DNA of 64,000 nucleotides from CAVVYV01 sp963752585 (lineage in GTDB: Bacteria > Actinomycetota > Thermoleophilia > Solirubrobacterales > 70-9), in the NCBI GenBank assembly GCA_963752585.1, contig CAVVYV010000007.1, positions 372,001 to 436,000 on the forward strand, written 5' to 3'. The number at the start of each line of letters is the position of its first letter. Position 1 is the stretch's first letter. The translations under genes were made by a program, and so were the position numbers. The notes beneath the pieces are model-generated. The model was not told the origin of the DNA and made no database searches. It saw nothing but the letters and a program-made list of their open reading frames with translations. Positions 15,563 through 24,396 of this stretch are shown here, one piece after another.

Positions 15563-17716
15563 TCAGTCGCCCGGCGTGACCCGGTAGGCGTCGAAGACGG
15601 AATCGACGTTCCTCAGCCGGGTGATCCCCTGCTTCAGCTGGTCGGTATCACCGACCTCGACCACGAACCGGTTCTTGACCATCGGGTGCTTGGTGGTGCA
15701 ACGGGCCTCGAGGATGTTGAGCCCGGCCTCCGCGAAGGTGCGGGAAAGGTCCTCAAGCAGCCGGGTGCGGTCCCAGGCGTCGACCTGAAGCTCGACCCTG
15801 TAGGAAGACTCGTTGTCGCCGTCCCAGTGGACGTCGGTGAAGCGCTCGGGCGCCTTCTTCAGGGCGACGACGTTGCGGCAGTCGGCCCTGTGGACGGTGA
15901 TCCCCCTCCCGAGGGAGACGTAGCCGACGATCTCATCGCCGGGCACCGGGCGGCAGCACTTGGCGAGCCGGACGGCGACGTCGTCAACGCCCTTCACCTT
16001 GATCCCGAAGCTTGTCGCCTCGCGGGTCCGCCGGCGAGCGTCGTCGGTCCCGCGGATCAGGCCCTCGGCCGGCTCCTCCTCGACTGCCTCGCCTCGCTTC
16101 AGGCGCTGCATCACCTTGTTGGCGACGACCTTGGTCGAGATCTTCGACTGGCCGAGAGCGATGTAGAAGTCGTCGGCCTTCCGGAAGCCCATCTCCCGGA
16201 TCACGTCGACGAACAGCGGCGAGCCGGCCACCTTCGCGAACGGAAGGCCGCGCTTCTTCAGCGCGTCGGCGAGCTGCTCGCGGCCGCGGCGCTCGGCGTC
16301 CTCGCGGTTCTCGCGCTGGAACCAGGCCCGGATCTTGTTCCGCGCCCGCGACGTGCGGACCAGCTTCAGCCAGTCCCGGGATGGGCCGCGTCCCTGCTTC
16401 GCGGTCAGCACCTCGACGATGTCGCCGGAGCGGAGCTGGTAGTGGAGGGGAACGATCTTGCCGTTGACCTTGGCGCCGACGCAACGGTGGCCGACGTCGG
16501 TGTGGACTGCATAGGCGAAGTCGAGCGGGGTCGATCCGGCCGAGAGGTTCTTCACCTCCCCCTTCGGGGTGAAGACGAAGACCTCGTCCTCGAACAGGTC
16601 GACCTTGAGCGCCTCCAGAAACTGCTTCGGGTCGGCCTCCCCCTCCGACTCGAGCAGCTGGCGCAGCCAGGTCATCTTCTCCCGCGGGTCGCCGTCGGCC
16701 GGGCCCTCCTTGTAGATCACGTGGGCAGCGATCCCGTACTCGGCGAGCTCGTGCATGTCCGGGGTGCGGATCTGGATCTCGAGAGGGCGCCCCTCCGGCC
16801 CGATCACCGTAGTGTGGAGCGCCTGGTACATGTTCGCCTTCGGCATCGCGACGAAGTCCTTGAAGCGCCCGGGCATCGGCTTCCAGAGCGAGTGGACGAT
16901 CCCGATCGCCCCGTAGCAGTCCTTCACCGAGCCGACCAGGACGCGCATCGCGGTGAGGTCGAAGATCTCGTTGAACTCGCGCCCCTTGCGGGTCATCTTC
17001 GTGTAGATCGAATAGAAGTGCTTGGCGCGCCCCGAGATCTCCGACTTGATCCCGACCTTGTTCAGCTCGGTCGAGAGGAACTTGCCCGCCTCGTTGACGT
17101 AGCGCTCGCGCTCGACTCGCTGCTGGGCGACCAGCTCCTTGATCTCCTCGTACTTACGGGGGTGGAGGGTGGCGAAGGCGAGGTCCTCCAGCTCCCACTT
17201 GATCGCATGGATCCCCAGCCGGTGGGCCAGCGGGGCGAAGATCTCGAGTGTCTCGCGCGCCTTCTCCTGCTGCTTCTGCTTCGGCAGCGCCTCCAGGGTG
17301 CGCATGTTGTGGAGGCGGTCGGCCAGCTTGATCAGGATCACCCTGACGTCGGTGGCCATCGCCACCATCATCTTCCGGTAGTTCTCGGCCTGGCGCTCGT
17401 CGCGGCTCTGGAAGGTGATCCCGGTGAGCTTGGTGACACCGTCGACGAGCTGCGCGATCGCCTCGCCGAACCGCTCCCGCACCTGGTCGAGGCTGGCGCT
17501 GGTGTCCTCGACGGTGTCGTGGAGGAGGGCGGCGCAGAGGGTTGGCGTGTCCAGGCGCAGCCCGGCGCAGATCCGCGCGACGCCGAGCGGGTGGGTGATG
17601 AAGTCCTCGCCCGACCTGCGCACCTGGTCGGCATGGCTCTCGCAGGCGAAGGCAAACGCACGCTCGAGCTCGTCGCGGTCGACCGGCTCGCCCTCTGACT
17701 TGTGCTCCTCGATCAC
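15563..17716 (-). CDS. rel: Bifunctional (p)ppGpp synthetase/hydrolase (Rel/SpoT)
   Basis: Stringent-response enzyme of 717 residues. HD hydrolase: FITHPLGVARICAGLRLDTP and AALLHDTVEDT (about 40-70). Synthetase: KAKHFYSIYTKM, YQALHTTVIGPEGRPLEIQI and ELAEYGIAAHVIYKEG. Then TGS (VFVFTPKGEVKNLSAGSTPL), the zinc-finger region with CCRPVPGDEIVGYVSLGRGI, and a C-terminal ACT domain. GTG at 17716 is the first usable start but has no good Shine-Dalgarno. The frame stays open upstream without ATG/GTG/TTG, so a CTG start up to about 15 codons earlier is possible. Confidence 0.95.
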   Translation of the reverse strand: MIEEHKSEGEPVDRDELERAFAFACESHADQVRRSGEDFITHPLGVARICAGLRLDTPTLCAALLHDTVEDTSASLDQVRERFGEAIAQLVDGVTKLTGITFQSRDERQAENYRKMMVAMATDVRVILIKLADRLHNMRTLEALPKQKQQEKARETLEIFAPLAHRLGIHAIKWELEDLAFATLHPRKYEEIKELVAQQRVERERYVNEAGKFLSTELNKVGIKSEISGRAKHFYSIYTKMTRKGREFNEIFDLTAMRVLVGSVKDCYGAIGIVHSLWKPMPGRFKDFVAMPKANMYQALHTTVIGPEGRPLEIQIRTPDMHELAEYGIAAHVIYKEGPADGDPREKMTWLRQLLESEGEADPKQFLEALKVDLFEDEVFVFTPKGEVKNLSAGSTPLDFAYAVHTDVGHRCVGAKVNGKIVPLHYQLRSGDIVEVLTAKQGRGPSRDWLKLVRTSRARNKIRAWFQRENREDAERRGREQLADALKKRGLPFAKVAGSPLFVDVIREMGFRKADDFYIALGQSKISTKVVANKVMQRLKRGEAVEEEPAEGLIRGTDDARRRTREATSFGIKVKGVDDVAVRLAKCCRPVPGDEIVGYVSLGRGITVHRADCRNVVALKKAPERFTDVHWDGDNESSYRVELQVDAWDRTRLLEDLSRTFAEAGLNILEARCTTKHPMVKNRFVVEVGDTDQLKQGITRLRNVDSVFDAYRVTPGD

Positions 17717-17859
17717 CGCGAACAGGTCGCCGAGGAGGGCGCGCTGCTCCTTGCTCAGCTGCTCGGTGAACGTGTCGGCGCGGGGCGTCCGGTGGGGCCC
17801 GCGAGGCTCGCCGACGCGGGTGTGACCGCGCCGCTCCTCCTCACGGCCCTTCTCCTTGC

Positions 17860-20526
17860 TCAGCTCGCCTGTGCTCTGGTTTGCAGGAATCGGTCGCCCT
17901 CCTGGTGCCTGGCCACGCAGGCCGCGTAGGCCCGCGATCGCTCCAGCTCGGTCCTCTCCGAGGATAGAACCCGCAGCGAGGGGCTGGGGTCAGCAGACCA
18001 CTCGCAGAGGCCGAGCTCGCCGAGCACCGCCAGGCAGCGGGCGGCGACCTCGGGGGGGCGGGGATGCCGGGAGTGGCCGGCCAGGAGCTCCCTGAGCTGC
18101 TCGCCGCCGACCTCGCCACCCGCCTCGTGGAGGCCGCGCCAGAGCTCGGCGATCGCCCCCCGCAGCTCCCACTCGGCGGCCAGGCACTGCCTCGCCAGCT
18201 CGACCTCGGGCGCTCCCCAGGCGAGGTGGAGGTAGCCGCCTCCGAACGCATATCCGGCGGCGGTGTTCGTGGCCGCGGTCGAAGTCGACCGGGCGAGCGC
18301 CTCGAGGCCCTCCGCCGGCGGTGGGTCGACCAGGACGACGTGCTGGAAGCCGCCGGGAGCGTCCGGGCGGCGCGCCAGCGCTCCCCAGTCGGAGAGCACG
18401 AGCGAGCAGGAGCCCTCCGGATGGAAGGCGGCGTCGAGGGCCTCGGAGCCACACCGCTGGCAGGCGAGCCGGGGGGCGGCCGCCCCGAAGCGGCGCGGGT
18501 CCGCCGCGTCCTCGGCGAGCGCCCGCCGCCGGGATGCGTCGGCGCAGATCGCGAGCACCGACTCCCCGCTAGAGATCAGCTCGGTGAGGGCGGCGACCGC
18601 TGCAGCGCCCCGGCGATCGACCAACTCTCGCCGCGGCCCTTCGGCGGGGCGAGCGTCGTAGGCGCCCCCGGGGCGGCCGGCGGCGGTTCGGGCGAGCTCC
18701 TCCTCCACCCGCTGCCACCACTCCTCGGCACCGGCCGGACAGCCGCCGCCGTCGCGGCCGGCCGCGACGGCGCTCTCTTGATCGTGGGTCGCCGGCGGGT
18801 AGAGCTCGCGGATCACGACCCGAGGCTGGACGGAGCCGTTCCAGCGATCGACCTCGAGCTGAACCGAGAGATCGATTGGTTCGTCCTCCCACCGCGAGAC
18901 CTCACCGTTCATCCCAAACGCGACCCCCATCGCCCGGCCGGTGCCACTTTCGAGCTGAAAGCGGGAGTGCTTGCCGTCCTCCCCCAGCGGCCGTACCTCA
19001 CGCAGCCGGCCCGAGGGAACCAGCAGCGTCGGGCCGGGGTTGCCCTTGCCGAAGGGACCGAGGCGCTCGAGCTGCTCCGCAAGGTCCATGCCGATCCCCT
19101 CGCGCCCCACCCCAACCAGGGCATCGAGCTGCTCGGTCTGGACCAGGTCGGCGGGATCGAGCGTCGCGGCGGCATGCTCGAGGAAGGCCTCTCGGAATTC
19201 GTCGAGGCGATCCGCCTCGAGCTCCAGCCCGGCCGCGGCGCGGTGGCCTCCGTGGCGGGCGAGGTGCCGCGAACAGGCGTCGAGAGCCGCCAGCAGGTCG
19301 AAGCCGGGGATGCTCCTGGCGGAGCCCCTCCCCCGGCCCCCGTCGAGCGAGATCAGGACCACCGGGCGCCGGTGGGCCTCGGCGAGGCGGGAGGCGGCAA
19401 TGCCCACCACCCCGGGATGCCAGCCCTCGCCCGCGAGCACCAGCGCCGGCGCGGCGAGCTGCTCGGGGCTTAGCTCGGCCCGCGCCCGCTCGGCTGCGTC
19501 GACCACCGTGCGCTCGGCCTGGCGGCGCTCGGCGTTGGCGCGGTTGAGCTCGGCGGCGATCTGGGTCGCCCGCTCGTGGTCCTCGGTGAGCATCAGCTCG
19601 ACCCCGGCGTCGGCTCGATAGAGCCGCCCGGCGGCATTGATCCGGGGAGCCAGCCGGAACGCCACCGCCTCGGAGTTGACGGTCGCGGGGTCGACCGTGG
19701 CCGCCGCCATCAGTGCGCGCAGCCCGGGGCGCGGCTCGCCGCGAAGCCGCCGCAACCCCTCCCGGACGAGGCGCCGGTTCTCGCCCACGAGGGGGACCAG
19801 GTCGGCGACGGTCGCGAGGGCGACCAGGTCGAGGTCGCAGTCCTCCGGCCCCCGCACGCCACCGACAGTCTCGACCCGCCGCTCTCCGGCGGTGGTCCGA
19901 AGGGCGGATGCGAGCTTCTGGGCCACCCCCGCCGCGCACAGCCCCTCGAAGGGGTAGGCGGAGACGACCGGGTGGAGGATCGGGCAGTCGGGCAGCTCGG
20001 AGGCGGCGGGGGGCTGATGGTGATCGGTGACCAGTACCTCGATCCCGGACCGGCGCAGCGCGTCAACCTCCTCGGCGGACCCGATCCCGCAGTCGACCGT
20101 GATCACCAGCTCGCTCCCTCGGCGGCGAATCTCCTCCACCCCGGCGGGAGTGAGCCCGTAGCCGTCGGCGAGGCGGTCGGGGATCAGCCAGTCGCAGCGA
20201 GCCCCGAGCGAGCGCAGGGCCGAGACCAGGATCGCGGTGGAGCAGACGCCGTCGACGTCGTAGTCGCCGTGGACGGTGACCCGCCCGCCCCGGCGGGCGA
20301 CGGAGAGCACCAACTCGCAGGCGCCCTCCATCCCCTCGAACTCGAACGGGTCATGGGCCTCCCCCGCCTCGAGGAAGGCGCGGGCCTGCTCGACGGTGCG
20401 GTAGCCCCGGCGGACGAGGATGACCGCGACCGGCTCCGCCAGCCCGAGGCCGGAGGCGATCCTGCGCACCTCCCGGTAGTCATAGGGATCCGCCTGAAAT
20501 GCCTTCGCCGTGGCGGTCGAGGCCAT
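17860..20526 (-). CDS. recJ: Single-stranded-DNA-specific exonuclease RecJ
   Basis: 5'-3' ssDNA exonuclease for recombination and mismatch repair. DHH motifs are seen: VTVHGDYDVDGVCSTAILVS (residues 78-97), LVITVDCGIGS, EVLVTDHHQP. The DHHA1 glycine-rich region GGRGRGSARSIPGFDLLAA is near 400. At 888 residues it is longer than typical RecJ (about 570): roughly 300 extra C-terminal residues contain CQRCGSEALDAAFH and resemble a degenerate helicase-like tail found in some actinobacterial and Deinococcus RecJ. Between secDF and rel, a common order. Confidence 0.93.
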   Translation of the reverse strand: MASTATAKAFQADPYDYREVRRIASGLGLAEPVAVILVRRGYRTVEQARAFLEAGEAHDPFEFEGMEGACELVLSVARRGGRVTVHGDYDVDGVCSTAILVSALRSLGARCDWLIPDRLADGYGLTPAGVEEIRRRGSELVITVDCGIGSAEEVDALRRSGIEVLVTDHHQPPAASELPDCPILHPVVSAYPFEGLCAAGVAQKLASALRTTAGERRVETVGGVRGPEDCDLDLVALATVADLVPLVGENRRLVREGLRRLRGEPRPGLRALMAAATVDPATVNSEAVAFRLAPRINAAGRLYRADAGVELMLTEDHERATQIAAELNRANAERRQAERTVVDAAERARAELSPEQLAAPALVLAGEGWHPGVVGIAASRLAEAHRRPVVLISLDGGRGRGSARSIPGFDLLAALDACSRHLARHGGHRAAAGLELEADRLDEFREAFLEHAAATLDPADLVQTEQLDALVGVGREGIGMDLAEQLERLGPFGKGNPGPTLLVPSGRLREVRPLGEDGKHSRFQLESGTGRAMGVAFGMNGEVSRWEDEPIDLSVQLEVDRWNGSVQPRVVIRELYPPATHDQESAVAAGRDGGGCPAGAEEWWQRVEEELARTAAGRPGGAYDARPAEGPRRELVDRRGAAAVAALTELISSGESVLAICADASRRRALAEDAADPRRFGAAAPRLACQRCGSEALDAAFHPEGSCSLVLSDWGALARRPDAPGGFQHVVLVDPPPAEGLEALARSTSTAATNTAAGYAFGGGYLHLAWGAPEVELARQCLAAEWELRGAIAELWRGLHEAGGEVGGEQLRELLAGHSRHPRPPEVAARCLAVLGELGLCEWSADPSPSLRVLSSERTELERSRAYAACVARHQEGDRFLQTRAQAS

Positions 20527-20573
20527 CCCGCCACGTTAGGTTCGCCCCCTGACGGAACCGCAGCAGCAATTGG

Positions 20574-20846
20574 TCAGACCTGCTCGGGCTCCACTCCCGC
20601 CCGGATGCCCGAGAGGTAGACGATCCCGAGCCCGATCAGGGTCCCGGGGACCGCGAACAGGGCGGTCGTCAAGTCGGTTTCGCCGATCCCCTGGCCGAGG
20701 GCGATCTGGGCGATCGCGCCGGTGACGAGCGCGCCCGCGACCGCGCCGAGGAAGGCTCCGACAATGCCGCCGCGGAAGCGGTCGGGGATGAAGACGGTGA
20801 AGTGCCAGAGCGCCACACCGATCGTGAACCAGACGAGAGCGGCCAT
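20574..20846 (-). CDS. Small membrane protein
   Basis: 90 residues with three hydrophobic segments: AALVWFTIGVALWHFTVFIP, a glycine-rich GAFLGAVAGALVTGAIAQIA and TTALFAVPGTLIGLGIVYLS. The glycine pattern GGIVGAFLGAVAGALVTG recalls the GlsB/YeaQ/YmgE transglycosylase-associated family, but this is not secure. Its ATG overlaps the secDF stop region at 20846, so it is translationally coupled to the translocase gene. No function is assigned. Confidence 0.7.
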   Translation of the reverse strand: MAALVWFTIGVALWHFTVFIPDRFRGGIVGAFLGAVAGALVTGAIAQIALGQGIGETDLTTALFAVPGTLIGLGIVYLSGIRAGVEPEQV

Positions 20847-23833
20847 CAGCGATTCCTCCCGTGCTTGCGGCGACGCCGGCCGCGCTTGCCCTGCTTCTGT
20901 TCGCGCACCCGCTCCAGCGCAGCGGCGCTCGCCTCGCTCAGCTCGGGGCCATCGGGGGCGGGCTCACGGGCGCCATCCCCTTCCCCGTCGCCGGCCGCGG
21001 CGGGCTCTCCCTCCGGCAGCGGCTCGCCGTCGCCGGCGGGTACCGGCGGGGCCTCCTCCGGCTCCTCCGCCGGAGCCGGCGGGCGAGCGGGAGCGGAGGG
21101 CTCGGGGAGGACGCCGGGAACGCTCGAGCGGGTGGGAGCGGGCGCCGGTGGGACCGGCTCGGGCTCCCGCTCGGGGGCGGGAGGCGGCGGCGCCTCCGGC
21201 GGACCGCCGGCCTCGGGAGGCTCCTCCAAGCGAGCGATCACGTTCTCCTCGGGGAACGCGGGCACCCGGCCCATCTGCTCCTCGATCCGCTCGCGGCGAC
21301 GCCTGTATGCGGGCTCGCGCTCCTTCCAGTGGGTGAGCACCGGCGAGGCGATGAAGATCGACGAGTACGTACCCGAGGCGATCCCGACCAGCATCGCGAA
21401 GGCGAAGTCGCGCAGCGTCTCGCCGCCGAAGACCATCAGGACCCCGATGAGGAAGACGCTCGAGAGGCCGGTGATCAGGGACCGGGTGAGGACCTCGCTC
21501 ATCGAGCGATTGACGATCTGGGAGAAGGTCGCCCGCGGGAGCCGCGGCACGTTCTCGCGTATTCGGTCGAAGACGATCACGGTGTCGTAGAGCGAGTAGC
21601 CGAGGATGGTGAGGAAGGCGGCGACGGTGCCGCTGGTCACCTCCCTCCCCGTCAGCGAGTAGACGCCCCCGGTGATCAGGATGTCGTGGATGACCGCGAT
21701 GATCACCGGCACCGCGTACTTGGGCTCGAACCGGAAGGCGACGTAGGCGCAGATCACCAGCAGCGAGAAGACGACCGCGAAGATCGCGCTCCTCGCCACC
21801 TGCTCGCCGAAGGTCGGCCCGACCGTGGTCGCCTGGAAGCCGTTGGGGACGATTCCGAACTCGCTCTCGAGCGCCGGCTGGATCTCCTGCACCTGCTCGG
21901 GCTCGATCTCGGAGTCGATCTGGACCACGTTCTCCCCGAGCTGGTCGCTCGAGGCCTCTGTGATCTCGGGGTTGTTGATCCCAACCCCCTCGAGGACCGA
22001 GCGCACGTCCTCGACGCTCGCGTCCCGCTCGAGCCCGACGGTGGCCCGGCTCCCGGACTCGAAGTCGAGCCCGAGGTTGAGCTGCTTGGTCGCAAAGGCC
22101 ATCGCCCCGATCAAGAGGATCACGCCGGAGATCGAGAAGAACCAGCGGCTGAGCCCGGTGAAGTCGAAGTGCCAGCGAACCCGCTGCTGCTCGCTCGCCC
22201 CAAGCAGGGCGGGTGAGCGCAGGAAGCGGGCCCGTCCGAAGATTCCTAGGAACGCCTGGGTGAAGACCACCGCGGTGAACAGCGAGACGATCACCCCGAC
22301 GCCCAGGGTGAACGCGAACCCCTTCACCCCCGCCGTCGCGAGGACGAAGAGGATGAAGGCGGTGATCAGGGTGATCACGTTGGCGTCGACGATCGTCGCG
22401 ATCCCCTTCCGGTAGCCGGCGGTGATCGCGGACGCCATCGACCTGCCGGTCCGCGCCTCCTCCTTGATCCGCTCGAAGATGACGATGTTGGCGTCGGCCG
22501 CCACCCCGATAGTCAGGATCAACCCCGCGATTCCCGGCAGGGTGAGGGTGATCGGGATCAGCTTCACCAGGGCGAAGAAGAAGACGCCGTAGAGGCCGAG
22601 CCCGAGCACCGCGACGAACCCGAGGAAGCGGTAGTAGGCGAGCAGGAAGAGAGCGACCAGGATCAGCCCGACGATCCCGGCCTTGAGGCCCTGGTCGAGC
22701 GCCTCCTGCCCGAGGCTCGCCGAGACCGTCGACTGGGAGATCAGCTTGAGCTCGATCGGGAGGGCGCCGATCCGGAGGAAGTTGGCCAGGTCCTGCGCCT
22801 CGTTGAGGTCGCCGATGCCCGAGATCTGGGCCCCGGTCCTCCCGTCGATCCCGGCCGGGTTCTCGACGAAGTTGATGATCGGCCGGGAGACGATGTTGTC
22901 GTCGAGGACGACGGCGAAGTGGCCCGAGTAGCTCGAGGCCAGTTGGGCGTTACCGGCGACCCCGGGCGGCGCCTCAGCCAGCCCGCGCTCGGCGATCCGC
23001 TTGGTTACGTCGGAGAAGGCCTGGCGGCCCTCGTCGGTGAACTCGAAGGTGACGTTGGGCTGATTGGTGTTCGGGTCGGATGCCTGCTCAGGGTTTCGAA
23101 TGTCATCGCCCGATAGCTCGGGGCGGTCCTGGATCACGAACCACGAGTTGTCGTTCGGATCCTCGGGTAGCTCTTCACCCTCCCCCGCCTCGGCCCGGAC
23201 CACCAGCGTCCCCTGGGGCACGGCGATCACCTCGCGGCGGTCCGGCGGGGGCGGGTTGTCCAAGTTTGCGAACAGGTCCTCCTCGGCCGCCTCCGGCCCC
23301 GAAATCAGCTGCTTGGTCTGGGCGTCGAAGAGGTAGTAGGTGGGCCCGGTGGTGGTGCAGTTGTCCTCGAAGCACTCGGGCTTCTGCTGGGCGGCGAGCT
23401 GGACCGCGTCGTAGATCCGCGGGAACGGAGACTCGGCCGATTCCGCGTTCGGCGCGTTCGGGTTGGCGATGACGTTCGGCTCCCAGTCGTAGAAGAACAT
23501 CTGGGCGGTATCGCCGACCTGCGCGATTGCCCGGTCGGCGTTCTGGACGTCGGGGAGCCCCACCCGCACGGAGTCGTCGCCGATCCGGGAGATCTCCGGC
23601 TCGGCGACGCCGAGCTTGTCGGTGCGCTCGCGGATGATCTCGATCGAGCGATCCATGTCGGCGCCATCGATCGAGGGGTTCTGCGGCGTCGGCCGGCCCT
23701 GGTAGATGAGCTCGGTGCCGCCCTCCAGGTCGAGCCCCAGCCTGGTCTGCATCGTGAGGACCACCACCATCGAGCCGGCGACGAGGCCGACGACGAAGAG
23801 CAGGATGAAGAGGTTGCGGCGGCGGTTGCCCAA
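20846..23833 (-). CDS. secDF: Fused protein translocase SecDF
   Basis: Proton-driven accessory of the Sec translocon, here SecD and SecF in one 995-residue chain. SecD half: RLGLDLEGGTELIYQG near 32, large extracytoplasmic domain (60-370), then membrane helices with GVAADANIVIFERIKEEART. SecF half from about 545: LNLGLDFESGS, then LTILGYSLYDTVIVFDRIRE. Twelve membrane segments are expected. The cytoplasmic C-terminus is a long Pro/Glu-rich linker ending in a strongly basic tail (KQGKRGRRRRKHGRNR). TTG start at 23833. Confidence 0.95.
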   Translation of the reverse strand: MGNRRRNLFILLFVVGLVAGSMVVVLTMQTRLGLDLEGGTELIYQGRPTPQNPSIDGADMDRSIEIIRERTDKLGVAEPEISRIGDDSVRVGLPDVQNADRAIAQVGDTAQMFFYDWEPNVIANPNAPNAESAESPFPRIYDAVQLAAQQKPECFEDNCTTTGPTYYLFDAQTKQLISGPEAAEEDLFANLDNPPPPDRREVIAVPQGTLVVRAEAGEGEELPEDPNDNSWFVIQDRPELSGDDIRNPEQASDPNTNQPNVTFEFTDEGRQAFSDVTKRIAERGLAEAPPGVAGNAQLASSYSGHFAVVLDDNIVSRPIINFVENPAGIDGRTGAQISGIGDLNEAQDLANFLRIGALPIELKLISQSTVSASLGQEALDQGLKAGIVGLILVALFLLAYYRFLGFVAVLGLGLYGVFFFALVKLIPITLTLPGIAGLILTIGVAADANIVIFERIKEEARTGRSMASAITAGYRKGIATIVDANVITLITAFILFVLATAGVKGFAFTLGVGVIVSLFTAVVFTQAFLGIFGRARFLRSPALLGASEQQRVRWHFDFTGLSRWFFSISGVILLIGAMAFATKQLNLGLDFESGSRATVGLERDASVEDVRSVLEGVGINNPEITEASSDQLGENVVQIDSEIEPEQVQEIQPALESEFGIVPNGFQATTVGPTFGEQVARSAIFAVVFSLLVICAYVAFRFEPKYAVPVIIAVIHDILITGGVYSLTGREVTSGTVAAFLTILGYSLYDTVIVFDRIRENVPRLPRATFSQIVNRSMSEVLTRSLITGLSSVFLIGVLMVFGGETLRDFAFAMLVGIASGTYSSIFIASPVLTHWKEREPAYRRRRERIEEQMGRVPAFPEENVIARLEEPPEAGGPPEAPPPPAPEREPEPVPPAPAPTRSSVPGVLPEPSAPARPPAPAEEPEEAPPVPAGDGEPLPEGEPAAAGDGEGDGAREPAPDGPELSEASAAALERVREQKQGKRGRRRRKHGRNR

Positions 23834-23847
23834 GGCGGCCGTGCTGC

Positions 23848-24366
23848 CTAGTCGCCTTCGCGGGCCCCCGCGGGGGCGGGGGTGAGGACGAGCAGGAGCC
23901 CGCCGTCCTCGTCATAGGCGGGGAAGAGGTCGGCGACGGCCTCGGTGGGGATGTCTCCCTCGGCGTTGACGGCCACCCGCTTGTTCAACGAGCGCACTCC
24001 CCACTCCAGCGTCGTCTCGATCGGATCGGTCTGGCCGTCGCGGTCGGTGTCGGCGGTCTCACCCCCGTCACCCCGGTCGATCCACTCCAGGCCGAGCACC
24101 TCCTGGATCGGCCGCCCGATCACGTCCTCGTCGCGCAGGCCGGTGAGCTCGAAGGCGCCCTTGCCCAGATCGAGGACCTTTCCATCCTTGTCGCAGGTGA
24201 AGAAGGCGGCGCCCGGCGCCGGCATGTAGTCGTCGAGGAGCTCGAAGAGGAAGCCGAAGCCGCATTTCGAGCAGCCCCTCGGACGGGTCGAGAAGCCGGC
24301 CGTTCGCTCCCCCGTCAGTTCCCTGTTCCCGCAGTTCGGGCAGATGAAGTAAGGCATTCCCGCCAA
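23848..24366 (-). CDS. Zinc-ribbon plus PAS-like domain protein
   Basis: 172 residues. An N-terminal ribbon has two Cys pairs (CPNCGNRE and CSKCGFGF). A PAS-like segment follows: APGAAFFTCDKDGKVLDLGK, FELTGLRDEDVIGRPIQEVL. It ends with an acidic stretch DTDRDGQTDPIE and a short beta tail. No output domain is present, so it is probably a sensor or adaptor. It lies between ruvB and secDF with short gaps (13-30 bp) and is likely co-transcribed. I know of no assigned function for this combination. Confidence 0.8.
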   Translation of the reverse strand: MAGMPYFICPNCGNRELTGERTAGFSTRPRGCSKCGFGFLFELLDDYMPAPGAAFFTCDKDGKVLDLGKGAFELTGLRDEDVIGRPIQEVLGLEWIDRGDGGETADTDRDGQTDPIETTLEWGVRSLNKRVAVNAEGDIPTEAVADLFPAYDEDGGLLLVLTPAPAGAREGD

Positions 24367-24396
24367 GGCTAGCCAACCGGCTAAAGCGGAGCCAAG

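Noticed and set aside
15167..17698. Long plus-strand open frame of over 800 codons opposite rel
   Set aside because: It is the mirror of the rel gene: low-complexity, rich in R/G/L/D with no domain, while the opposite strand has a complete Rel protein. High GC creates such open antisense frames throughout.
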